Assembly (NCBI GenBank): GCA_964494345.1
Contig: CAZBSI010000003.1
Coordinates: 319,854-383,853 of the forward strand
Direction: 5' to 3'
Source of the DNA: DTKD01 sp964494345
GTDB lineage: Bacteria > Armatimonadota > UBA5829
Length of the DNA: 64,000 nucleotides
In this document: piece after piece, positions 16,115-24,919 of the stretch
Position numbering within the stretch: the first letter of the stretch is position 1
Layout: each line of letters opens with the position of its first letter
Program-made: the position numbers and the translations under genes
The notes under the pieces: generated by a model
Database searches by the model: none
What the model was told of the DNA's origin: nothing
Seen by the model: the letters and a program-made list of their open reading frames with translations, nothing else

Positions 16115-18949
16115 TTACTTCGCAGCCCCGACGACTGCATCGAAGTTGATCTCTTTGACTTTGATATTCGAACCCTCCGGCACGGCGTTCTTCATCTTCT
16201 CCACTTCGTCTTTTTGTGCGGTGAAGTAGAAGACCTGTCGACCCTCTCTGCATATTTCGGCAATGGCCCTGGCGACCAGGGGCGCGCGATGGTCGTCGGT
16301 GGACGCCAGGGTTTCGTCGAAGAGCAGAGGCAGTTTGATGTTCTTACCATCTTCCAAATGCTCAACGAAAGCAAGGCGGACGCACAGAAGAAGCTGAACC
16401 CGGGTGCCGTCGGAGAGTTCATCTACTTCCCTGGTATCCTTTTCAAATTCGTCTCTGACCCTGAATCTGCCGTCGGCGAATAGAAGTTCATAGCGATTGT
16501 CTGTGACTTTCTTCAGGTAATAATTGGCCCGTTTGAGGACCTCCGGGTCGTCTTCCCTGCTCTTCTCTTCCACATAGTTCACGAGCGCATGCCCTACCAT
16601 TGAAGCATAGGTATCGTCGCGATGCCTTCGGAGGTCAGAACGCGCATCCATAACCTGAGCCAGGGCCTCTTCCAATTTGTGGCTCTTTTTGTCCTCATCT
16701 ATCAGCGTTTTGATTTTGGTAATTTCCTCTTGAATTTCGCCGTATCTGCTGGCCACGCGGTGTTGATTGTCCTTTTCAGTTTCCAGTTGGTCTATGCGCA
16801 GAGACATAAGATGCTCAAGCGTGGCTTCTGTGTCCTTACTGGCAGACCAGTCGGCTGTTTCAAGAGCGCCTAGCTGTTGTTGATATGATTCGCACAGGTT
16901 TCGGAGCTTTCTCGCCGACGTCTCCGCATTCGTTTGAGCTTTGTCTCTCTCTTTACTAGAGTTGCGATAGTCGCTCAGCAGTTCTAGAAGCTGTGAAAGG
17001 GTTTGCAGGTCGTCTTTTTGAACCTCGATGTTGTTAAATAGTTCATCGATTCTTGATTCGATCTGCTGTATTTTTTCACTCGCGTCGGCTTCGTCCTGCT
17101 CAGAACGCTTCAGGTCTCTGAGCGCATCTCGATATCTGGTTGCGCGATCTTTGAGGTCTTTTATCATCCCATTAGCACTCTCGGAGTCTGCACAAGTCTC
17201 GGTTATATACGGCTTTGATGCGCCGTTTATCTCATCGATAAGCACACTATAATCATTCTTCGCCGTTTTCAGAGCAGCCTCAGCCTTGCATTGCTCAGTG
17301 CGAGCATTACGCCAGTTTTTGATAGCTTCGGCCAAGAGCAACAGATTGGCCTCGTCGGCGCCGGGCGCTGCTCCCAGGTTTTTTCGGAGTAACTCTATTT
17401 GCTGGTCAATGGTTGTCTTTTCTTGATCCGCTTTATCTAGTGCGCTTTTGTTCTCGTTCAGTTTTGCCTGCAAGTCCCTGTCGTATTCGGCGAGACGCAG
17501 TTGTTCGCGAAGAGTGTTGAGCACGGCGAGGACTGACTTATTCGTCCAGGAATCAGGCTGCGGAAGACCGGAGCTTTGGTATTCCTTATGAGGTGATTTC
17601 GAATCAACTCTCACCCTTCGAATGGCGAACACACCAATGACACCGGTTATTATCATAAACCAGGCAGCCGGCACTGCTTGATCCGATATCGCAAGAATGA
17701 CGGATATTGCGGCCGAGGCTATGAATATCCAGATGGGATACCCGGAGCGCTGAGCTGGCTTGTCGAGCCAATCGTGCAACCTAAAGATGCCAGTATTGAG
17801 AGATTCGGCGGTCGGAGCATTGCTCGCCTGGTTCGATAGTTTGCTTTTAAGCCAATTCTCGATTGATTTGAATGCGTCTATCGCCGCCCGGCACGCTCCA
17901 GCTTTCCTGGCTACTTCACTCTGCTGTGCCCAATTTGGGGTCTCAGTTATTTGCTCCAGTTGTTCATCGGTGACATCGTCGCCTATGTGTTTGCGGCTCT
18001 CAGAGACCACAGCAGCAGCCTCGTTGCACTGGGTTTGGAGATTACCGATATTCCCTTGTTGACCGATGAGTGACCTCGCCCGCTCATCAAGGGTGTTTAG
18101 CACGCCGTCAGGCACGCCGCCGTCGGGCAGGTTGGTTTGCACGATGTCATTGGAACAACGCTTGATAGTCGCTCTGGCCTCTTCGAGTTTTGCGTTTTGA
18201 GTTGCCAGTTCGGCCTTAAACTCGTCGATGCGATCAGTCTCATCTCCCTTCAACTTTTGTATGCGTGGGTCGAAGGAATCGACTGCTGCTTGCTTATCAG
18301 CAAGTGTGTCGCGGTTTTGGGCATAGTCAATGGCGGCTTCTAAAATCTCTTCGTGTTTTGAGGCATCGTCTGCTTCATTGAGTTCAGCCTGTAAATCACC
18401 CAACCGATTGGCAGCGTTGACATTTTCCAGGAGCGGTTTCCGAGCATCTTCGAGAGTTTTGTTCGCCTTATCCAAAGCCTGCTTTTCATTGATTTTTGCA
18501 CTCGGAATATTTCCTTTGAGTTTCAGTTCATCGGCGATCTTTTGCAGATTATAGCCGCCAGCCATTTGAGTTTGGATCACCCGCACAAGGTCTGTTTGCT
18601 CATCGGTCGCGAGGTCCTTGAGAAGCAGATAATAGCATTTGCAAAACTCGGCGTCGCAATTGACTGGAGAATCGACGGATTGCCCCTTAATATCATACTG
18701 CGCTTTGTCGGATTTAAGCTCTACTCTGTATTCGTTGTCTTCATGCTGGAATCTACCGGTGACCTGGTCACCTTTGTTTGCGGTAGCCGGCCATAACAAC
18801 GACTGGATCGCTCTCGCCGCTGTGCTTTTTCCCGTAGCGTTGCGACCGTAGACCAGGTTCATATCCGCATCGCAGTTCTGCACGTTGAAGCCGCGGCCCT
18901 CAAATCCGGGCATTTTCTTTACAAACAGATCTTTAAACCATAGCTTCAT
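16115..18949 (-). CDS. YhaN-like AAA ATPase of the SbcC/Rad50 type
   Basis: A 944-residue SMC-like protein. The Walker A motif GRNATGKST is at residues 35-43. Long coiled-coil stretches rich in Glu, Lys and Gln fill about 180-400 and 460-800. A membrane hairpin lies near 400-450 (YPIWIFIASAAISVILAI, then AAWFMIITGVIGVFAI). The ABC signature region is VDELSDGTRVQLLL near 850 and Walker B is LPLLFDETLAST near 870. The membrane hairpin within the coiled coil is a feature of YhaN rather than SbcC. The ATG lies one base after the stop of the YhaO-like nuclease gene, so the two are co-translated and probably form a membrane-associated DNA-end-processing complex. The exact role is inference. Confidence 0.88.
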   Translation of the reverse strand: MKLWFKDLFVKKMPGFEGRGFNVQNCDADMNLVYGRNATGKSTAARAIQSLLWPATANKGDQVTGRFQHEDNEYRVELKSDKAQYDIKGQSVDSPVNCDAEFCKCYYLLLKDLATDEQTDLVRVIQTQMAGGYNLQKIADELKLKGNIPSAKINEKQALDKANKTLEDARKPLLENVNAANRLGDLQAELNEADDASKHEEILEAAIDYAQNRDTLADKQAAVDSFDPRIQKLKGDETDRIDEFKAELATQNAKLEEARATIKRCSNDIVQTNLPDGGVPDGVLNTLDERARSLIGQQGNIGNLQTQCNEAAAVVSESRKHIGDDVTDEQLEQITETPNWAQQSEVARKAGACRAAIDAFKSIENWLKSKLSNQASNAPTAESLNTGIFRLHDWLDKPAQRSGYPIWIFIASAAISVILAISDQAVPAAWFMIITGVIGVFAIRRVRVDSKSPHKEYQSSGLPQPDSWTNKSVLAVLNTLREQLRLAEYDRDLQAKLNENKSALDKADQEKTTIDQQIELLRKNLGAAPGADEANLLLLAEAIKNWRNARTEQCKAEAALKTAKNDYSVLIDEINGASKPYITETCADSESANGMIKDLKDRATRYRDALRDLKRSEQDEADASEKIQQIESRIDELFNNIEVQKDDLQTLSQLLELLSDYRNSSKERDKAQTNAETSARKLRNLCESYQQQLGALETADWSASKDTEATLEHLMSLRIDQLETEKDNQHRVASRYGEIQEEITKIKTLIDEDKKSHKLEEALAQVMDARSDLRRHRDDTYASMVGHALVNYVEEKSREDDPEVLKRANYYLKKVTDNRYELLFADGRFRVRDEFEKDTREVDELSDGTRVQLLLCVRLAFVEHLEDGKNIKLPLLFDETLASTDDHRAPLVARAIAEICREGRQVFYFTAQKDEVEKMKNAVPEGSNIKVKEINFDAVVGAAK

Positions 18950-18950
18950 T

Positions 18951-20216
18951 TTAAGAATCCGCCTCCATCATTTTGTTGAGCAACTGCAGGCACTGAGCTT
19001 TTATCACCGCTATCGCGGCGTCCGGATTCGGCATGTCGTCGTCCGGGTTTTCAGTTATGTCTTTCTTGACCGAATCATAAGCAGTAGATTTGTAGGCGCT
19101 AATCATCTGCTTTTCAGCGTCTTTCAGCAGTTTAGGATGGTCTTGAGCGAATGTGCCGTCCTCTATCGACAGCAGCAAGCGCGCTGCTACCGCCTTCGCT
19201 CCCTTGCCTTGTGCCAGCGAATGCAGATCAATGGTAGGAGTGGTCGATATATCAAGTTTATCAATGCACAGGTCGGAAGAACGTAAATTCTTTAACTGGG
19301 CTTTGATATCATTGATCTCATCCTGAGCATCAGTGGAACCTGTGATATTGACCCTGGCGGAGACGATTTTTGCACCGGTATCTTCCTTCGCATCAGAAGA
19401 ACGTTTATAGACCTCGTTAATTATCTGAGTTCTGAAATCGGCGGTTTCCCAACCGGTGACGTCGATATCGAACTTGCAATACTTCACAGTCGAGGTCTTG
19501 AGTTGGCGCGGCTCCGAGACGATGCCGCCTTCTATGTCCACTACCCAGGGGCCGTGGTCGCCGCTCTCCCCTGGATCCATCGCCTGCAGGGAACCTGGGT
19601 TTAGCACTGGTGTGCCAGAGTCGTTATAGTATTTAGGAGCATGGATGTGGCCTGTCAGCCAGAAGCATATCCCGCTTTGATTTTTGAGGTATCTAAGCGG
19701 CGCCGGCACATACTTAGTGTCAGAGGAATCGATGTCGCAATGCAGCAGGCCGATGGTAGGTATGCCCGACTTATCAATCCGAATATCCGAGAGAGGATTT
19801 TGAGCGTGCCACTCTGTGGGAAATGACCAACCGAAAACGCGAAGCTTCTCGCCGTTGCGCTCTATGATCATGTCCTCCCACTGGCCGCCCTCTCCAAGCA
19901 GATGGATGTATTCGCCACTCTGCCCTTTAAGAAATTGCGGGAGCGCGTTAAAGTCGTGGTTGCCGGCTACTGCGCAGACGTGGATATTCCGCTCTGCCAG
20001 CTTCTTCAGACCGGCCTCCAATGGCCCAGCGGCTTCGAAGAACTGGTTGTCCTTGTTGATAACATCCCCGCTGAGCAAAACCACGTCGGCTTTTTCTTCA
20101 ATCGCCAAATCGACCGCCCGCAGCCAAGCCTCGGCGCAGGAGTGCTCCTTAGAGTCATCGGGCAAACACGATGAGCGCCTGCCGATATGCAGATCGCCTG
20201 TGCAAAACAGTTTCAT
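18951..20216 (-). CDS. YhaO/SbcD-like metallophosphoesterase (DNA repair exonuclease)
   Basis: A 421-residue calcineurin-like phosphoesterase. The five metal-binding motifs are in order: CTGDLHIG, VLLSGDVINK, VAGNHDF, GLLHCDID and LTGHIHAP. This is the Mre11/SbcD/YhaO arrangement of two-metal nucleases. The frame is open to 20249, but the ATG at 20216 begins MKLFCTGDLHIG with GAGGGTGG just upstream. The remaining C-terminal 180 residues should carry the ATPase-interaction region. It is followed immediately by the YhaN-like gene. Confidence 0.9.
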   Translation of the reverse strand: MKLFCTGDLHIGRRSSCLPDDSKEHSCAEAWLRAVDLAIEEKADVVLLSGDVINKDNQFFEAAGPLEAGLKKLAERNIHVCAVAGNHDFNALPQFLKGQSGEYIHLLGEGGQWEDMIIERNGEKLRVFGWSFPTEWHAQNPLSDIRIDKSGIPTIGLLHCDIDSSDTKYVPAPLRYLKNQSGICFWLTGHIHAPKYYNDSGTPVLNPGSLQAMDPGESGDHGPWVVDIEGGIVSEPRQLKTSTVKYCKFDIDVTGWETADFRTQIINEVYKRSSDAKEDTGAKIVSARVNITGSTDAQDEINDIKAQLKNLRSSDLCIDKLDISTTPTIDLHSLAQGKGAKAVAARLLLSIEDGTFAQDHPKLLKDAEKQMISAYKSTAYDSVKKDITENPDDDMPNPDAAIAVIKAQCLQLLNKMMEADS

Positions 20217-20324
20217 TCGACCACCCTCTTTCTGATATTTATATGTCAACGCAGGAGGCGTTGGTTGGTCATATAATTCATTGAAACGTCAGTCGAAAAG
20301 AATTATTTCTGTCGACGTGTTTTA

Positions 20325-20354
20325 TTGACACTGCGAGCGCGATGCTGTTATAAT
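20325..20354 (+). promoter_or_regulatory. sigma70-type promoter of the tRNA-Leu gene
   Basis: Perfect TTGACA at 20325-20330 and perfect TATAAT at 20349-20354, 18 bp apart. Transcription would begin about 13 bases before the tRNA. Confidence 0.85.
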
Positions 20355-20373
20355 TGGGGTCGCTATTGAGTGT

Positions 20374-20459
20374 GCCGAAGTGGCGGAATGGCAGACGCGC
20401 GTGGTTCAGGACCACGTGTCCGCAAGGACATGAGGGTTCAACTCCCTCCTTCGGCACCA
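20374..20459 (+). tRNA. tRNA-Leu (anticodon CAG)
   Basis: An 86-base class II tRNA. The acceptor stem is GCCGAAG/CTTCGGC, followed by discriminator A and an encoded CCA (20457-20459). The anticodon stem CGTGG/CCACG encloses TTCAGGA, giving anticodon CAG (reads CUG). A long variable arm (gtccgcaaggac) precedes the T stem GAGGG/CCCTC with loop TTCAACT. The promoter at 20325-20354 serves it. Confidence 0.97.
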
Positions 20460-20481
20460 TCCTCTTTTGAACTGCAATTCC

Positions 20482-21681
20482 TCATACCAGATCACCCACA
20501 TTGTCGCCGGATTTCAGCAGGTTAGCAAAACTCTCGCCGCATCCGAGGTCTTTTATATTCAGCAATTCGCATAAAGTCGCCGCCAGATCGCAAAAGCTGG
20601 CTCTGGTTCCAAGATTTATTCCAGCAGCTATCTTTTCGCCGCAGGCAATTACCGGCACATACTCGCGTGTGTGGTCGGTGCCGGGGATGGTGGGGTCGCA
20701 ACCGTGGTCGGCCGTGATTATTAGAACGTCATCTTCTCGAAGTTCGGAGATAATTTTCGGCAGTTGGCGGTCGAAGTCGTTTAAGGCGTGGGCATAACCT
20801 GCAATATCGTTGCGATGGCCGTAAAGCGAATCGAAATCGACCAGGTTAGTAAAGATCAGATCGCCTCTGCCGCTTTTGATTGCAGATATGGTAGCGTTGA
20901 TGCCGTCCTGGTTGCCGCTGGTGTGAATCGACTCAGTAATGCCACAACCGGAGAAGATATCCTCGATTTTGCCGATGGCTGTCACCTCGCCGCCGGATTT
21001 GGTTATAAGATCGAGAAGCGTCTCTTTATGAGGCGGCAAGGCGTAGTCACGACGGCCTGACGTGCGGGTGTAGTTGCCGGATGATCCGATAAACGGACGC
21101 GCTATCACGCGTTGGATGTTGTGTGGCTCAACGAGAATCGAGCGGGCGATTTCGCACATTTGATAGAGTTCTTCGAGTGCGATAACCTCTTCGTGGCAAG
21201 CTATTTGGAATACACTGTCAACGGATGTATATACTATTGGCCTGCCTGTCCGCACGTGTGCGTCGCCAAGCTCCTTAATGATCTCAGTGCCTGACGCGGC
21301 CTTGTTGCCGAGGGTCTTTCGGCCGATTTGGGACTCGAATTGATGGATAATCTCATCTGGGAAGCCGTTTGGGTAGGTGGGAAACGGGCGATCGGTGATG
21401 ACGCCCATCAGTTCCCAGTGCCCAGCAGCGGTGTCTTTGCCGATGGATAACTCCGCCATTTTGCCGTAGCAACCGGATGGGGATTTGACCGGCCCCACAC
21501 CGGAGATTGGAATTATGTTGCCTAAACCCATATTTGCCAGATTCGGCAGGGCGAGAAAATCGACGGATTCGGCGATGTGCGCGAGGGTATTGGCGTCGGA
21601 GTCGCCGTAATCTGCTGCGTCGGGTAGCTCACCGACGCCAACTGAGTCTAAAACGACAACTATTGCGCGATTTATAGTCAT
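20482..21681 (-). CDS. deoB: phosphopentomutase
   Basis: A 399-residue enzyme interconverting ribose or deoxyribose 1- and 5-phosphates in nucleoside salvage. It belongs to the alkaline-phosphatase superfamily. The N-terminus AIVVVLDSVGVGELPDAADYGD and the DANTLAHIAE motif are family hallmarks; SIGKDTAAGHWE carries the phosphorylated Thr region. ADHGCDPTIPGTDHTREYVPV holds the Mn ligands. Its ATG overlaps the xerD stop (ATGA); an xerD-deoB pairing is also known in Bacillus. Confidence 0.97.
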   Translation of the reverse strand: MTINRAIVVVLDSVGVGELPDAADYGDSDANTLAHIAESVDFLALPNLANMGLGNIIPISGVGPVKSPSGCYGKMAELSIGKDTAAGHWELMGVITDRPFPTYPNGFPDEIIHQFESQIGRKTLGNKAASGTEIIKELGDAHVRTGRPIVYTSVDSVFQIACHEEVIALEELYQMCEIARSILVEPHNIQRVIARPFIGSSGNYTRTSGRRDYALPPHKETLLDLITKSGGEVTAIGKIEDIFSGCGITESIHTSGNQDGINATISAIKSGRGDLIFTNLVDFDSLYGHRNDIAGYAHALNDFDRQLPKIISELREDDVLIITADHGCDPTIPGTDHTREYVPVIACGEKIAAGINLGTRASFCDLAATLCELLNIKDLGCGESFANLLKSGDNVGDLV

Positions 21682-22568
21682 GCCCTGGGATGGCTCTCCT
21701 TGTATACCTCTCTTAAATGGTCACGGGAGACGTGGGTGTAAACTTCCGTTATAGCAATTGTCGAATGGCCGAGCATCTCCTGCAGGCTGCGCAAATCGGC
21801 ACCGCGCTCAAGCAGATGAGTCGCGAAGCTGTGGCGCAGCATATGGGGGCTTATCGGTCGATCAATGCCAGCTATTGCTGTGTATTTTTTTATAATATTC
21901 CAAAAAGCCACGCGCGACATCGGCTTGCCGAATCTACTGAGGAACAGATATTCTGACCTCTCTGATTTGGCAAATTCTCCTCGTGAGTGCAGGGTATATT
22001 TTTCGATGAACAGCCCTGCGACCTCGCCAATCGGCACCACGCGCTCCTTGTTGCCCTTGCCGATACAGCGCACGAATCCCATTTTGAGGTTGACATCCGC
22101 AGTTTTTAATTTAACTAACTCTGAGACACGCAGGCCGGTCGCATAGAGGGTCTCCAGCATAGCGCGATCCCGAAGGCCGGTTTTGTCAGAAACCAAAGGG
22201 GCCTGCAACAGACGAGATATTTCGTCAACTGTAAGAAATTTCGGAAGCTGCTGGGTCGGCAGCGCTGAAGGTATTGCGACAAGGCAGGATTGACTGGCCA
22301 ACTCCTCCGAAGCCAGATATTTGATGAAACACCGCACTGCAGTCAGCTTTCGAGCCATTGAAGTTGGCTTTAGATCGGCTTTGACCAGGCGACTCTGAAA
22401 ACCCAGCAGCGTGGCTTCGTCTATCTGCGCAGGCTCGGTTATGTCGATTTCTGCCAGATATTCGGCGAATTGGGACAAATCGCGACCGTAGGCTGCCAAT
22501 GTGTTGTTGGACAAGCCACGCTCTACGGCTGCATAGTCGAGAAATACTTGTATAAGTTTATCTATCAT
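21678..22568 (-). CDS. xerD: site-specific tyrosine recombinase XerD/XerC-type
   Basis: A 296-residue recombinase. The N-terminal SAM-like core-binding domain begins FLDYAAVERGLSNNTLAAYGRD. The catalytic domain has the Arg in TLYATGLRVSELVKL, the Lys in CIGKGNKERVVPI, the HMLRHSFATHLL box (H-x-x-R), GHSTIAITEVYTHV with the second His and the nucleophilic Tyr. Length and start match XerD, the chromosome-dimer resolvase acting at dif; no dif site was recognised here. It is coupled by four-base overlaps to the GT39-like gene upstream and deoB downstream, so it is a housekeeping Xer rather than an integrase. Confidence 0.93.
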   Translation of the reverse strand: MIDKLIQVFLDYAAVERGLSNNTLAAYGRDLSQFAEYLAEIDITEPAQIDEATLLGFQSRLVKADLKPTSMARKLTAVRCFIKYLASEELASQSCLVAIPSALPTQQLPKFLTVDEISRLLQAPLVSDKTGLRDRAMLETLYATGLRVSELVKLKTADVNLKMGFVRCIGKGNKERVVPIGEVAGLFIEKYTLHSRGEFAKSERSEYLFLSRFGKPMSRVAFWNIIKKYTAIAGIDRPISPHMLRHSFATHLLERGADLRSLQEMLGHSTIAITEVYTHVSRDHLREVYKESHPRA

Positions 22569-24172
22569 TTCTTGCGCTCATATATACAAATTGTCGGCGC
22601 TGGATAGCGCATATCGTGAGGCAGTGACCGCGTCGAGCCAAAACTTATGCCCAAAATACTAAGTCTGCTTTGAAACGTGCGCCGGGTGTAGTTGCGGTTT
22701 AGGAGGTGCTGAATGTCGACGATTCTCTGCACTTCTTTTCGCTGTTCGGGAGTCAGAGATTCTGAGTGTTTGGCGGCGCGTATGGCATCGTCTACCTCGA
22801 AATCGGATACAACCCACCATTTTCTGGTACGATATTGCTTGTGACGTGCCAGTTCCAGATGATATGGGGCTTTGCGCATTTCTCGCTCGCGCTGGGCCAA
22901 TGTTCCAAAGCCCGTGTTGGCCGAATAAGGCGGTGAGTAGAACCACGGCACCTCTATCAGGCCGATGCCGCTGCCTTTAGGTATGTTTGCAGTTATCCAC
23001 TGCTCTGCACGATTCCTGGGATCGGGGATAACAAAGAGCCGATCGAGTGCAAGTGTGTATAATAATGTGCCGGCAACTATAACACCAAAGACACCGACCC
23101 ACGCCCATCTGATGCGTCTTGGCAACCTCATACAGAGGTCACAGACCAGCCATGCTATTAAGATCGCGGCGGCGGGCAGCAGTAAAATGGCGTATCTTGC
23201 GAACCTCACCTGGGAGGTCGATATCATCGCGTAGTACGGTACCGCGAATGCCAGAATGGTCAGCGCTTTGTTGCCGCTTCTCACAAGCCCGTAGATAGCA
23301 GAGGCCACAAATAATATTGCAAAGCCAGGTCCCAGGCCGTACCAAAGCGAGGATTTGAATGTATAAAGGAGGCCGTTACCCGTAGCCGCAAAGACCAGAC
23401 CGTGGCCGGAGGCTGCGTGTCGAAGCTCGTAAGTGAAGCCTTGCGCAAACTCCCGTGTTGTTAACAATACAGCCGGGGTGCTGATTATGAAAGCTGCAAG
23501 GGCCACACCGATGGCAGCTAGAAGCCTTCTGACACCGGCTTTGTGGTCTCTGCTGCCCAGGAAATGAGCGGCTATCAGCGACAGAACCACGATTCCCGCA
23601 TTGTATTTTGTGCCCGCAGCAAGGCCAGTCATAACCCCGCAGAGAAGATAATCTCGCCATAAACCTCTGTTGAGAACCTGCAAAGCGAAACCCAGCGCGG
23701 CCGCGACGAACACTGTAGCCGACACATCGACTGTGGCGAAATGCGAATGCTGGACGTGCAATGGGGCGATGCAGAGAATTGCAGCAGCGATAATTCCCTG
23801 CCAAAGTCCCCAACACTGCTTTGCTGCCCAATATACGACCCAAACCGCCGCGACGCCCATTAGTGCGCTTACGACACGCGCGGTAAGATACAAATCGTGC
23901 AGGCTCTGCGATAACCCCAATGCCGCCGCAATCGCAACAGCAAAAGATGCGAGGTAAATAAACAGGGATGGATAATTGTAAAGCCGCGGCAACCCCGTTA
24001 CAAGCACAGAACCGACCGCGCCGAGAATAAGAAATTCGTCGGGATGATAGGAATAGGAACGCAACGAGTCTGGTAGCCCCCACCCCAGACCCCAGAACCT
24101 TAATGCTGCAGATATAAGCAATATCCCCAGCAAAGGCATTCTTTGGCGCCATGCAGATGAATCAAGCAGCAT
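22565..24172 (-). CDS. GT39-type membrane glycosyltransferase (dolichyl-phosphate-mannose-mannosyltransferase-like)
   Basis: A 535-residue polytopic protein with about ten hydrophobic segments. The first extracytoplasmic loop has SYSYHPDEFLILGAV, the acidic HPDE site seen in GT-C enzymes of the GT39/ArnT/PMT_2 class that use lipid-linked sugars. Its C-terminal 150 residues are soluble (from about NRAEQWITANIPKGSGIGLI) and end with a cysteine and Arg/Lys-rich tail. An AAGGAG site precedes the ATG. The stop overlaps the xerD start. Acceptor and sugar cannot be inferred. Confidence 0.85.
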   Translation of the reverse strand: MLLDSSAWRQRMPLLGILLISAALRFWGLGWGLPDSLRSYSYHPDEFLILGAVGSVLVTGLPRLYNYPSLFIYLASFAVAIAAALGLSQSLHDLYLTARVVSALMGVAAVWVVYWAAKQCWGLWQGIIAAAILCIAPLHVQHSHFATVDVSATVFVAAALGFALQVLNRGLWRDYLLCGVMTGLAAGTKYNAGIVVLSLIAAHFLGSRDHKAGVRRLLAAIGVALAAFIISTPAVLLTTREFAQGFTYELRHAASGHGLVFAATGNGLLYTFKSSLWYGLGPGFAILFVASAIYGLVRSGNKALTILAFAVPYYAMISTSQVRFARYAILLLPAAAILIAWLVCDLCMRLPRRIRWAWVGVFGVIVAGTLLYTLALDRLFVIPDPRNRAEQWITANIPKGSGIGLIEVPWFYSPPYSANTGFGTLAQREREMRKAPYHLELARHKQYRTRKWWVVSDFEVDDAIRAAKHSESLTPEQRKEVQRIVDIQHLLNRNYTRRTFQSRLSILGISFGSTRSLPHDMRYPAPTICIYERKK

Positions 24173-24214
24173 TCCAACTCCTTGTTGGTGAAAGGGGGAA
24201 CAGGCAGGCTATTT

Positions 24215-24919
24215 TTATGCTACCCTGGCCAGTTCCGGTACCGGCTCGAACCCCTCTCCAAGTACCTGTAGAAACGCATCGACTACCATCGGGTCGTATT
24301 TGGTGCCCGAGCCAGCCCGAATTTCTTCCAGGGCACGACGCAGGCTCATCGGCTTGGAATGATACGGCCGCTGCGAGGTCATCGCATCGTAGTCGGATGT
24401 AACCGCAAGAATCCGACTGCCGAGGGGAATCTGCTCGCCCTTGAGGTTGTCAGGGTAGCCAGACCCATCCCAGCATTCGTGGTGGTGGCGCACATAATCG
24501 GCTGTATCTGCCAAAAACGGAACCTCCGCCACCATATCTGCCCCTAACAGGCTATGTGCTTTCACGGTCTCCCATTCCTGCGGGGTTAGCTGGCTGGTTT
24601 TTGCGAGTATCGCCTGCGGGATAATAGCCTTGCCGATATCTCGAAGCAAAGCTGCATATTCGATTCTTTCCAGCTCTTTTCCGTCGACACCTAGTATTCG
24701 AGCAACCCTCACGGTAAGCTCGGCGATTCGTCGAGCGTGGCCGACCGTGCCGGAGTCTTTGGTTTCAACGGCAGCCGCCAACGCTGTTATCGACTTAACG
24801 TATGCTTTTTTCATCTTGGCAGGCAGCATTACTCTGGATACATACATTCCGATTCCAGACATTGATATCGCCGCCAGCGACACCGTTGCCACCCCAGGGT
24901 CTAATACTTCAGCAAGCAT
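24215..24919 (-). CDS. degenerate HD-GYP-domain protein (HD histidine replaced by Arg)
   Basis: A 234-residue protein. A short hydrophobic N-terminus (VATVSLAAISMSGIGMYV) is followed by an HD-GYP domain: GTVGHARRIAEL (58-69), AALLRDIGKAII (89-100), HHHECWDGSGYP and SDYDAMTSQRPYHS. The family motif is LLHDIGK; here the His is Arg93 (codon at 24641-24643), so a metal ligand of the bi-metal site is lost. Cyclic-di-GMP hydrolysis is therefore doubtful. The frame is open to 25009, but the ATG at 24919 has AGGGGG upstream and overlaps the preceding HD-GYP gene by only 11 bp. It may act as a partner or effector-binding pseudoenzyme. Confidence 0.85.
   Translation of the reverse strand: MLAEVLDPGVATVSLAAISMSGIGMYVSRVMLPAKMKKAYVKSITALAAAVETKDSGTVGHARRIAELTVRVARILGVDGKELERIEYAALLRDIGKAIIPQAILAKTSQLTPQEWETVKAHSLLGADMVAEVPFLADTADYVRHHHECWDGSGYPDNLKGEQIPLGSRILAVTSDYDAMTSQRPYHSKPMSLRRALEEIRAGSGTKYDPMVVDAFLQVLGEGFEPVPELARVA

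Noticed and set aside
20278..20460. Minus-strand 60-codon frame opposite the tRNA
   Set aside because: It is the antisense translation of tRNA-Leu (the familiar 'EGVEPSCPCGHVVLNHARLPFRHFG' type artefact, shortened here), not a gene.
21678..22568. xerD as integrase of a mobile element
   Set aside because: It is coupled to deoB and a membrane glycosyltransferase gene, has housekeeping XerD length, and no attachment repeats or cargo were seen despite the nearby tRNA gene.
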